A stretch of 23,423 nucleotides of DNA from Candidatus Opitulatrix cubana (GTDB lineage Bacteria; Actinomycetota; Actinomycetes; Actinomycetales; Bifidobacteriaceae): NCBI GenBank assembly GCA_031283665.1, contig JAITBJ010000046.1, forward strand, positions 1 to 23,423, written 5' to 3'. The notes beneath the pieces are model-generated. The model saw only the letters and a list, made by a program, of their open reading frames with translations. It ran no database searches and was not told the origin of the DNA. Position 1 is the stretch's first letter; each line of letters opens with the position of its first letter. Shown here piece after piece: positions 1 through 6,144 of the stretch. Made by a program: the position numbers and the translations under genes.

Positions 1-138
1 ATCGCTTCTGCACTATGCCCTAATCCAAAAGGTGTGGGTCCTATGACAAGAGCTAATCTTCTAAAAAATCTGTGTTTTATCAAACAACTTGAATATATGA
101 CAGCATTTGAGAATTCAGAATTCGAGCAATCTAGTTAA
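1..138 (+). CDS. folD: FolD C-terminus (methylene-THF dehydrogenase/cyclohydrolase), partial
   Basis: Only the last 45 codons lie in the window, read in frame from base 1 to the TAA at 136-138. The peptide contains PNPKGVGPMTRANLLKN, which matches the conserved FolD C-terminal block (P-x-P-G-GVGPMT-x-AML). FolD is a cytosolic bifunctional enzyme interconverting 5,10-methylene-THF and 10-formyl-THF with NADP. The usual second residue of the GGVGPMT motif is Lys here (KGVGPMT). The stop overlaps the stop of the convergent tdk gene within a single TTAA. Identification rests on this one motif but the motif is distinctive; the 5' part, start and promoter lie outside the window. Confidence 0.85.
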   Translation: MASALCPNPKGVGPMTRANLLKNLCFIKQLEYMTAFENSEFEQSS

Positions 139-716
139 AGGCCGACTTTTTGTAAAAAGTGCTTTGAGCATAGCGGCACATATTCCACTTGTGTACCATC
201 ATCTATTACCACCTGCTCACCAGATTTTTCAAATTCACCGTTTTTGCGTCTAGAATTATGATCAGCTTTTTTGCTACACAGGGTGCATTTAGTTCTAATC
301 TCCTCTATCATATTTGCTAAATCAAATGCACGAGAAGCACCTGGAAAAGCCATACCCATAAAATCAGTTCTCAATCCATAAGCTATTACAGGCAAATTCA
401 TATCCACTGTTAGCCTATAAAGCTGCTCCACTTGTTTAGGTTGCAAAAACTGAACCTCATCCACTAGCACAGCATCAAACTTGTCTTTCTTATAAAGGGT
501 TTTTATCTCTTTATATAAATCATCATTTTCAGAAGCATAAATGTCTACAGGTTTAGAAATGCCCACTCGCGAATGTATGCCCTCCTGCTTTGTATCAACC
601 GATGGTTTCACAATTATTGCTCTTTGACCGGTTTCAGAATAGTTATGTGCTACTTGAATTAGCATAGTAGATTTTCCTGAATTCATAGATCCATATCTAA
701 AAAAGAATTTTGCCAT
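135..716 (-). CDS. tdk: Thymidine kinase, type II (zinc-binding)
   Basis: Phosphorylates thymidine with ATP to give dTMP in pyrimidine salvage; cytosolic, usually a tetramer. The 193-residue length is normal for the bacterial/vaccinia-type family. Visible: P-loop G-S-M-N-S-G-K-S-T at residues 9-17; Walker B/catalytic block DEVQF at 86-90 (family norm DEAQF, Glu87 the catalytic base); lasso region with YGLRTDF around 113-119; zinc ligands Cys144, Cys147, Cys183 and His186 in the CxxC and CxxH arrangement of type II enzymes. The ATG at 714-716 is preceded by GAGGAA at a good distance. It starts 15 bases after the atpB stop, so the two are probably cotranscribed, an unusual partner for an ATP synthase subunit. 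Its TAA shares bases with the stop of convergent folD. Confidence 0.95.
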   Translation of the reverse strand: MAKFFFRYGSMNSGKSTMLIQVAHNYSETGQRAIIVKPSVDTKQEGIHSRVGISKPVDIYASENDDLYKEIKTLYKKDKFDAVLVDEVQFLQPKQVEQLYRLTVDMNLPVIAYGLRTDFMGMAFPGASRAFDLANMIEEIRTKCTLCSKKADHNSRRKNGEFEKSGEQVVIDDGTQVEYVPLCSKHFLQKVGL

Positions 717-731
717 TATATTTCCTCTTCT

Positions 732-1496
732 TTACGCTTCCTCTTCCTTGTAAGATAAACCAATATATGCAGCTGCTAATAAGGCAAAAATATATGCCTG
801 CAAAACAGCCACTAGCACTTCAAACAATGTAAAAAATATAGCGCCAGCAAATGTGATTGGTGAAAAAACTATCATAGGAAATCCAGCCTGAAATATAAAG
901 TATTGTGTAGCAAGAAAGCAAAGCGCTAAAAGCATATGACCTGAAATCATATTAGCTAATAAACGAATAGTCAACGAAAAAGGCTTTACCACAAGCAGCT
1001 GTGCAAGCTCCACAGGAGCTATAAGAGGATAAACTGCAGGCGGCACTCCTTTTGGAAAAAGTTCATCTTTTAAAAATCCAAAAAAGCCGTGTTTTTCAAT
1101 TCCTGCTCTCCAGTATTGCACAAACACCCATAATGCAAATAAAAGAGGTATTCCTATTCCAGCAGTGGCAGCTAAATTAATTCCCGGAATAATGCCTGTG
1201 ATATTAAAAAAGAAAACTGTGCAAAAAATGGTAGTAATCATAGGAATATACTTTTTTGCATAAGGATTTGGGATATTCTGATAAACGATTTGCTCTCTTA
1301 TAAACTCAAATACCATTTCTACAGCACTTTGCACTTTTCCAGGCACCACTTTAGATTTTTTTGCAACTAATGAAAAGAATACCACTATAAAAATAGTCAT
1401 CAAGATTCTAATAAGCTGGATTCTGTTTACTTCAAAAAAAGTGCCCTCAAATAATATAGGTCCAGGTAAAAAGTCTGAAATTGAAGGAACTTCCAT
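732..1496 (-). CDS. atpB: F1Fo ATP synthase subunit a
   Basis: Membrane subunit a of the Fo sector, forming the proton half-channels against the c-ring. The 254-residue protein has several hydrophobic helices. Signature elements are the FNITGIIPG block around residues 98-106, PIAPVELAQLLVVKPFSLTIRLLANMISGH around 157-187 containing the essential Arg (in SLTIRLLAN) and the C-terminal membrane hairpin with LQAYIFALL. The N-terminal run (LPGPILFEGTFFEVNRIQLIRIL) is typical of actinobacterial a subunits. The only plausible start is ATG 1494-1496. The AGGAGT before it is too close to act as a normal ribosome site, but TGTTATTAT lies six bases upstream, so the mRNA is probably leaderless. No atpE or other atp gene follows; tdk does, so the usual atpBEFHAGDC order is broken here. 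Confidence 0.96.
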   Translation of the reverse strand: MEVPSISDFLPGPILFEGTFFEVNRIQLIRILMTIFIVVFFSLVAKKSKVVPGKVQSAVEMVFEFIREQIVYQNIPNPYAKKYIPMITTIFCTVFFFNITGIIPGINLAATAGIGIPLLFALWVFVQYWRAGIEKHGFFGFLKDELFPKGVPPAVYPLIAPVELAQLLVVKPFSLTIRLLANMISGHMLLALCFLATQYFIFQAGFPMIVFSPITFAGAIFFTLFEVLVAVLQAYIFALLAAAYIGLSYKEEEA

Positions 1497-1502
1497 ACTC
1501 CT

Positions 1503-1511
1503 ATAATAACA
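1503..1511 (-). promoter_or_regulatory. Extended -10 promoter of atpB
   Basis: On the minus strand the sequence reads TG-T-TATTAT, then six bases (AGGAGT), then the atpB ATG. The hexamer matches TATAAT at five of six positions and carries the extended-10 TG. Transcription would start at or next to the A of the ATG, giving a leaderless message. The same spacing recurs at three other genes in the window. The site is seen in sequence; the start point is inferred. Confidence 0.55.
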
Positions 1512-1517
1512 TAAAAC

Positions 1518-1526
1518 TGATAAAAT
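1518..1526 (+). promoter_or_regulatory. Extended -10 promoter of the cyclo-ligase gene
   Basis: TG-A-TAAAAT, then six bases (AAAAGT), then ATG at 1533. There is no Shine-Dalgarno sequence in the 36-base gap, which supports leaderless initiation. It lies back to back with the atpB box at 1503-1511, so polymerase could not occupy both at once. A perfect TATAAT at 1502-1507 on this strand is an alternative, giving a short leader without a ribosome site. Confidence 0.5.
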
Positions 1527-1532
1527 AAAAGT

Positions 1533-1991
1533 ATGATTTCAAGTAAAGAGCATTTCAGAAACCTAATTTGCGTAGAGCCTACAATAGAAATGCAAAACGC
1601 GTTCAAAAAAAATCTTAAAGACTTTTTGAAATCAAACGCTAGCAAATCTACTAATGACGAATCTGTTATAGGATATAAAGCATTTAAAAATGAACCAGAA
1701 CTTGAAAATATAAGCAATTTTATACCACAAAACGCTAAAGAAATTGAAGACTCCTATTTAGAATATAGTGTTTATCTAATACCTTGTATATCAGTAGATA
1801 AACAATTTAACAGACTCGGGAGAGGCGGTGGCTTTTATGATCGTCTCATTGAAAAAGTTAGAACACAAAACAAAAATGCTACTATTTTTGTATGCTGCTT
1901 CTCAAAGCAGATTGTAGATTATTTACCAACCAAAAAGCATGATCAAAAAGTTGATGGAATAATTACAGAAAACAAAATCATTATATCTTGA
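1533..1991 (+). CDS. 5-formyltetrahydrofolate cyclo-ligase family protein
   Basis: Family enzymes convert 5-formyl-THF to 5,10-methenyl-THF with ATP, in the cytosol. The diagnostic element is RLGRGGGFYDR at about residues 91-101, equivalent to the GxGxGYYD phosphate/folate loop, followed by a C-terminal HDQKVDGIITEN block that matches the usual H-D-x-x-(V/M)-D-x-(V/I)-(V/I)-T. At 152 residues it is short (roughly 180-200 is usual). The N-terminal third is weakly conserved: the usual Lys/Arg-rich ATP-binding start is only hinted at by KKNLKDFLKS. It may be a diverged or partly degenerate enzyme. The ATG at 1533 is chosen from the promoter spacing. It ends in TGA. It reads toward xerC, 32 bases downstream, which has its own promoter. 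The folate link to folD at the window edge may be coincidence. Confidence 0.8.
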   Translation: MISSKEHFRNLICVEPTIEMQNAFKKNLKDFLKSNASKSTNDESVIGYKAFKNEPELENISNFIPQNAKEIEDSYLEYSVYLIPCISVDKQFNRLGRGGGFYDRLIEKVRTQNKNATIFVCCFSKQIVDYLPTKKHDQKVDGIITENKIIIS

Positions 1992-2008
1992 AATGTATTA
2001 TAAATATA

Positions 2009-2017
2009 TGTTAAAAT
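2009..2017 (+). promoter_or_regulatory. Extended -10 promoter of xerC
   Basis: TG-T-TAAAAT followed by six bases (AAATGT) and ATG at 2024, the same layout as at atpB, the cyclo-ligase and gatC. No Shine-Dalgarno sequence is present. It lies in the 32-base gap after the cyclo-ligase stop, so xerC need not depend on readthrough. Confidence 0.5.
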
Positions 2018-2023
2018 AAATGT

Positions 2024-2911
2024 ATGCAAAGGCGGCTCACAGAGTATATAAGTCATTTAGAAAATATAAAAAACTATTCTGCAAACACTATAAAAGCATA
2101 TAAAACTGATTTAGATGAGCTGCTAACATATTTAGAAACGCAAAACATTACAGATTTAAAAAGTGTAAGCTTGGAAAATCTACGATCATATCTTTTTAAA
2201 ATAGGTGAAAAAGAAAATCAGAATAGCACTATTGCACGGAAAGTGGCAAGCATTAAAAGCTTTTTTGCATACGCGCTCAAAAAAGAAATTATAAACTCTA
2301 ATCCAGCATCGCGGCTTCAGAGTCCAAAAATTGCAAAAAAGCTTCCAGTCATCCTCAATCAAGAGCAAGCAGAAAAATATATCACCTTTGCAAAAAAGCT
2401 CTGGGAAGAGGACAGGAAAAACAGAGTGCTATATCAAAATTATCTTATAGTGGAGGTTTTATATTCCACAGGTATAAGAGTTTCAGAATTAGTAAATCTA
2501 AAAAAAGAGCACTTTGATTTTTTCAATGGTTTGCTAACTGTGAAACTTGGAAAAGGTAATAAAGACAGAATAATACCTGTTGGGAAAAAAGCATTAGATG
2601 CTGTAGAATACTATCTAAATAATTTTGAGCAAAAAAATGAGTTTATTTTTATAAACCATCATGGAGAGCAAATAAATGTGCGTCAGGTTTCCAACACAGT
2701 TCATAAACTTTCTGCCTGGGCTCATCTGCCTGATATTCATCCTCATTCTCTGCGCCATAGCGCTGCCACTGCCCTTTTAGAAAACGGCGCTGATTTGCGA
2801 TCGGTGCAAGAGTTTTTAGGGCATGAGTCTCTTGGAACTACACAAAAATATACACATCTTTCCACAAAGCATCTCTTAGAAAGTTTCAATCAAGCACATC
2901 CGCGCGCTTAA
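2024..2911 (+). CDS. xerC: Tyrosine recombinase XerC
   Basis: Site-specific recombinase that, with XerD, resolves chromosome dimers at dif. The 295-residue length is normal. An N-terminal SAM-like DNA-binding domain (about 1-100) precedes the catalytic domain with the full set of active residues: Arg152 (STGIRVSEL), Lys177 (GKGNKDR), His241 and Arg244 (HSLRH), His267 (LGHESL) and the nucleophile Tyr276 (TTQKYTHLS). The AHPRA C-terminus is typical of actinobacterial XerC. XerD has the same architecture, so XerC rather than XerD is inferred from the C-terminus and from the neighbouring dprA-comM-yraN cluster, where xerC is often found. Here it is convergent to dprA (27 bases between stops) rather than in the same unit. 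No transposase or attachment site is nearby, arguing against an integrase. Confidence 0.92.
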   Translation: MQRRLTEYISHLENIKNYSANTIKAYKTDLDELLTYLETQNITDLKSVSLENLRSYLFKIGEKENQNSTIARKVASIKSFFAYALKKEIINSNPASRLQSPKIAKKLPVILNQEQAEKYITFAKKLWEEDRKNRVLYQNYLIVEVLYSTGIRVSELVNLKKEHFDFFNGLLTVKLGKGNKDRIIPVGKKALDAVEYYLNNFEQKNEFIFINHHGEQINVRQVSNTVHKLSAWAHLPDIHPHSLRHSAATALLENGADLRSVQEFLGHESLGTTQKYTHLSTKHLLESFNQAHPRA

Positions 2912-2938
2912 AATAATTTGTACTTAAAACGATTTGCT

Positions 2939-3829
2939 CTAAATGGCTTTCCAACCTATTCCATCAGTTGTAATAATCTCTTCTAATTCCATTTTTGTCA
3001 ATTTCGACATAACTGTTTGAAATGGCAGTTTTGATTTTTCAGATATTTTTTCTGCAGTTATAAAACTCTTTTTATCTATTACATTTAAAATCTGTAAACT
3101 CTCATTATCGGTAACCTCAAAAAGAGACTGCCCTATAGGCTGAGCTAATTCCAAAATATCATCTACAGATGTTACTAATTCAGCTCTATTATTTCTAATC
3201 AGCTCATGCACTCCGCTTGATGAAGAAAGTGTGATTGGCCCTGGCACACCAGCTACTGGTATAAGAAGTTTATTTGCATGTGCGGCAGTGGACAATGCTC
3301 CTGATCTCCAAGCTGCTTCCACCACCACTGTAGTTTGTGAATAAAGTGCTATAAGTCTATTACGCTCTAAAAACTCATGCGGCATATTAGTTTCTTCAGG
3401 TTCATTTTCTGACATTATTATGCCATCATTTTCAATAATCCTTTCAAACAAATCAAGATTTGCTTTCGGATATAAATTGTTTAAACCTCCTGCAATAAAT
3501 GCTACTGTTTTCCCATTAGCATCTAATGCTCCTTTATGCGCAAAAGCATCTATTCCAAAAGCTCCGCCTGAAGCAATAGTCCATCCCCTCCCAGATAGTT
3601 CTTTTGCAAACGAATAGCTAATTTCATTTCCATAAGATGTAGATGCTCTTGAGCCCACTATTGAAATACATTTTTGGCTAAAAGCATTCAAATTTTTCTC
3701 ATCCCCTATAAAATAAATCTGTTTAATTGGCTTTATAAAATCAGGCAAATCTAAAAAACATTTAGGAAACTCTTTATCATTTGGTAGCACTTTTCCAATT
3801 TTTGATTTATTTAGCTTACTCTTTGACAT
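2939..3829 (-). CDS. dprA: DNA processing protein DprA
   Basis: Binds incoming single-stranded DNA and loads RecA during natural transformation; cytosolic. The Rossmann-like core is clear: VGSRASTSYG at 58-67, SGGAFGIDAFAH at 87-98, AGGLNNLYP at 113-121, ERNRLIA at 155-161 and VEAAWRSGALSTA at 170-182. A winged-helix C-terminal domain (about 240-296, with AEKISEKSKLPFQTVMSKLTKM) follows. At 296 residues it lacks most of the N-terminal SAM/helix-hairpin region found in longer DprA proteins; the first 25 residues are only a Lys-rich tail. The ATG at 3827-3829 has AGGGGAT about eight bases upstream, overlapping the comM stop, so the pair is probably translationally coupled. The strand order is yraN, comM, dprA. 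Confidence 0.95.
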   Translation of the reverse strand: MSKSKLNKSKIGKVLPNDKEFPKCFLDLPDFIKPIKQIYFIGDEKNLNAFSQKCISIVGSRASTSYGNEISYSFAKELSGRGWTIASGGAFGIDAFAHKGALDANGKTVAFIAGGLNNLYPKANLDLFERIIENDGIIMSENEPEETNMPHEFLERNRLIALYSQTTVVVEAAWRSGALSTAAHANKLLIPVAGVPGPITLSSSSGVHELIRNNRAELVTSVDDILELAQPIGQSLFEVTDNESLQILNVIDKKSFITAEKISEKSKLPFQTVMSKLTKMELEEIITTDGIGWKAI

Positions 3830-3841
3830 TTAATATATCCC

Positions 3842-5371
3842 CTATTTTATTCGTGTCCTGTAAAACAATGCTTGGTCAATATGATCTAATGTGGGGGATG
3901 ATATACTTTCTAAATCTGCTATTGACCAAGCTAATCTCAAAGTTCTGTCCATACCTCTCAAAGATAGCGTTCCTTTATCTACATAGTCTTTCAATTTCAA
4001 AACTGCTTTTGATTGCTGACCAATCATAGATCTCAAATATGAACCAGGTATTTGGCTATTTAGCTTCCAAGGAGTCTTTTGAAAACGCTCAGCACTTGCT
4101 GCTCGCGCTTGCAAAACCTTATCTTTCATTTGAGCAGATGATAAAGAGTTTTTATTATAATCCATATCATTTTTAGAAATGTTATTCACAATTATTTGAA
4201 TATCTATTCTGTCTAAAAGCGGTCCAGAAAGTCGCGAAAAATACCGCCGCTTTTGAATAGCAGTGCATGTGCAATGCACTCCTTTATTCAAAGACATTCC
4301 GCATGGGCAAGGATTGCATGCCATAATTAGCTGAAACCTTGCAGGATATTTTACTGTTTTTGAGACTCTGTCAATTGTAATTACTCCACTTTCAAGCGGC
4401 TGGCGAAGAGTTTGCAAAACTAATGGAGAAAACTCTGGTGCTTCATCTAAAAAGAGCACACCTTGATGCGCTAGAGATATTGCACCGGGTTTAATATATT
4501 TACTTGCGCCGCCCCCTATTATCGCAGGAGCAGTAGCTGTGTTATGTGGCGCAATAAACTGGGGCACCGTGATAAGCTTATTTAGAGCTTTGCCGTAAAT
4601 AGAGTGAATTGAAGTAACTTCTAAAGCCTCTTCAAAATTGAGCTCGGGCAAAATTGAAGTCATCCGTGAAGCAAGCATAGTTTTTCCTGTGCCAGGCGGC
4701 CCAACCATCAAAATATGATGACCTCCTGCAGCTGCTACCATCATAGCCCATTTAGCATTATCTTGGCCTAAAACCTCTGCAAAATCAAGAGGTGCGTCAT
4801 CATTTTTTTCTTCTGTTTTTTTACTTTTTTCTTTTACGCAAATCTGGTTAACGCTTCCTCCGAAATAATTTATAACCTGCGTAAGATGTGAAAAAGACAA
4901 AACATTTATACCATCTATGAGTTTTGCCTCTGCTTCGTTCTCTTTAGATACTACAATAGTTTTTATATTAGCTTTTTTTGCAGCTATTGCACTTGGCAAA
5001 ACTCCTTGTACACTTTGCAATTGTCCATCAAGTCCTAACTCGGAAATAAATGCTACTTGCTCCACACTTTTTTTATCTATCTTATCCATTGCTGCTAGCA
5101 CGCAAATAGCAATTGACAAGTCAAACCCTGATCCTGCTTTTCTAATGCTTGCAGGTATCAAATTTATAGTCAGCTTATATTCAGTCCAATCTAAACCAGA
5201 TGAAATCACAGCCGCTTTCACTCTATCTTTTGCTTCTTGAAGTGATGTGTCCGGCAAGCCAACAATTGTGGTTGATGGTATTCCAGCGCAAATATGAGCT
5301 TGCGTTTCCACTTTTGTACCAGATAATCCATCCAGCGCTATTGAAAGACAGCTTCCAAACTTTGCTTCCAT
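3842..5371 (-). CDS. comM: ComM/YifB AAA+ helicase-like ATPase (Mg-chelatase family)
   Basis: ComM is a hexameric AAA+ helicase that promotes branch migration when transformed DNA is integrated; YifB is the older name. It is 509 residues, the normal length. Domains: N-terminal ChlI/Lon-like domain (about 1-170, with VEIVGLPD-type sequence IVGLPDTSLQEAKDRV at 36-51), AAA+ core with Walker A GPPGTGKT at 224-231, Walker B GVLFLDE at 304-310, sensor Asn353 within CNPCPCG (352-358), Arg finger region SRLSGPLLDRID at 379-390, and a C-terminal Mg-chelatase domain to the end. Cys352/355/357 and Cys367/369 form the family's cysteine cluster. It starts 28 bases after yraN ends. Despite the family name, it is not a chelatase. 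Confidence 0.95.
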   Translation of the reverse strand: MEAKFGSCLSIALDGLSGTKVETQAHICAGIPSTTIVGLPDTSLQEAKDRVKAAVISSGLDWTEYKLTINLIPASIRKAGSGFDLSIAICVLAAMDKIDKKSVEQVAFISELGLDGQLQSVQGVLPSAIAAKKANIKTIVVSKENEAEAKLIDGINVLSFSHLTQVINYFGGSVNQICVKEKSKKTEEKNDDAPLDFAEVLGQDNAKWAMMVAAAGGHHILMVGPPGTGKTMLASRMTSILPELNFEEALEVTSIHSIYGKALNKLITVPQFIAPHNTATAPAIIGGGASKYIKPGAISLAHQGVLFLDEAPEFSPLVLQTLRQPLESGVITIDRVSKTVKYPARFQLIMACNPCPCGMSLNKGVHCTCTAIQKRRYFSRLSGPLLDRIDIQIIVNNISKNDMDYNKNSLSSAQMKDKVLQARAASAERFQKTPWKLNSQIPGSYLRSMIGQQSKAVLKLKDYVDKGTLSLRGMDRTLRLAWSIADLESISSPTLDHIDQALFYRTRIK

Positions 5372-5399
5372 TATTTACTTTCCTTTTTAAATAATTTCA

Positions 5400-5768
5400 T
5401 TATGCCACCGCTCTCAAATGATCGATTTTCAAATTGTTATTATCTATTAAAACCGAAAAAGAGTCTATTCTATAAGGGAAATGAACTTTTCCATTTTCAT
5501 GAAGCCACGCATTTGCAAGCACTCTTAATTTATTTCGTTTACTTTTATTTATCGCTTCCACAGGATAGCCGTAATTCACACTCGTTCTAGTCTTTACTTC
5601 TATAAACACTATCTGCTTGCCATCATTTGCCACTATATCTAATTCGCCATATTTTCCATAGTGCCAATTTCTATCTAACACTCTCCAGCCTCGTCTCCAG
5701 CAGTCTTTTTCCACGATTTGCTCGCCGAATCTGCCTACTGACCAGTTATTATTAAAACTCAATTGCAT
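5400..5768 (-). CDS. yraN: UPF0102 family protein YraN (endonuclease-like fold)
   Basis: Small 122-residue cytosolic protein of the UPF0102 family, which has a restriction-endonuclease-like fold; the biochemical role is not settled. The nuclease-type residues are present: Glu42 and Asp44 in GELDIVANDG, then Glu57 and Lys59 in FIEVKTRT, i.e. the E-x-D…E-x-K pattern. The N-terminal G-x-x-G-E-x-(I/A) block is present as GRFGEQIV (12-19). The ATG at 5766-5768 is preceded by GGTGA eight bases away. It is the first gene of the yraN-comM-dprA unit, an order seen in many bacteria. A weak TGATATTGG sits further upstream as a possible -10. Confidence 0.93.
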   Translation of the reverse strand: MQLSFNNNWSVGRFGEQIVEKDCWRRGWRVLDRNWHYGKYGELDIVANDGKQIVFIEVKTRTSVNYGYPVEAINKSKRNKLRVLANAWLHENGKVHFPYRIDSFSVLIDNNNLKIDHLRAVA

Positions 5769-5830
5769 ATTTAATCACCAATATCAAGTCTCTCATAATT
5801 AAACCTATAAGTCAAATGAGACTATTTAAT

Positions 5831-5842
5831 TGTTGAAAACCA
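5831..5842. repeat. 12-bp motif shared with the 9454-9832 spacer (copy 1)
   Basis: TGTTGAAAACCA occurs here on the plus strand and again, inverted, at 9722-9733. Both copies lie in non-coding spacers next to an AT-rich TTAAT run (upstream here; downstream on the copy 2 strand). Function is unknown; chance cannot be excluded in AT-rich DNA. Confidence 0.3.
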
Positions 5843-5847
5843 GCATT

Positions 5848-5888
5848 TAGCCCTTTATTTACGGGCTATTACTTAGATTTAGAATCTA
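5848..5888 (-). terminator. Possible terminator of the gat unit
   Basis: Two small hairpins follow the stop of the 83-codon gene: TAGATT-TAG-AATCTA (5874-5888) and TAGCCC-N9-GGGCTA (5848-5868). Neither is followed by a clear run of T on the minus strand, so this is at best a weak intrinsic terminator between the gat unit and yraN. The 124-base spacer holds no other feature besides the 12-bp motif at 5831-5842 and the yraN ribosome site. Confidence 0.35.
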
Positions 5889-5892
5889 TATT

Positions 5893-6144
5893 CTATTTGA
5901 TTTCTTCTATATTCACATCTGAAAATGTTAAAACTTTTGCACTAGGCAAAAAACGAGATGGTCTAGTCTCATCCATCACCCAAATATCTGTTAATTCCAC
6001 TTCAAAATAAACATCTTTATTTATGTTTTTTGCCTTTAGATTAACTACATTTGCAAGATATTTTCTTTTTTGAGTTTCAACTAAATACTTAAACTTTGGA
6101 TACACTTTTGCATATTCTTGATACATTTTTGATAAATCGTCCAT
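5893..6144 (-). CDS. Small unrecognised protein coupled to gatB
   Basis: An 83-residue soluble protein I do not recognise. It has a charged N-terminal helix (DLSKMYQEYAKVYPKFKYLVETQKRKY) followed by a segment predicted to be strands (DVYFEVELTDIWVMD, then TRPSRFLPSAKVLTF). There is no signal peptide, membrane segment, Cys or metal motif. Its ATG overlaps the gatB stop by one base (TAATG), the classic arrangement for translational coupling, and it is the last gene before the spacer at 5769-5892. The coupling and the well-formed composition argue that it is real. A role connected with the GatCAB complex or its tRNA substrates is possible but is inference from position only. Confidence 0.75.
   Translation of the reverse strand: MDDLSKMYQEYAKVYPKFKYLVETQKRKYLANVVNLKAKNINKDVYFEVELTDIWVMDETRPSRFLPSAKVLTFSDVNIEEIK

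Noticed and set aside
2024..2911. Mobile-element integrase instead of XerC
   Set aside because: Length, AHPRA end and neighbours fit the housekeeping recombinase; no attachment repeats or cargo genes are seen.
4917..5240. Open frame antisense to comM
   Set aside because: Low-complexity composition, no ribosome site and no homology, while the opposite strand encodes all the conserved ComM domains.
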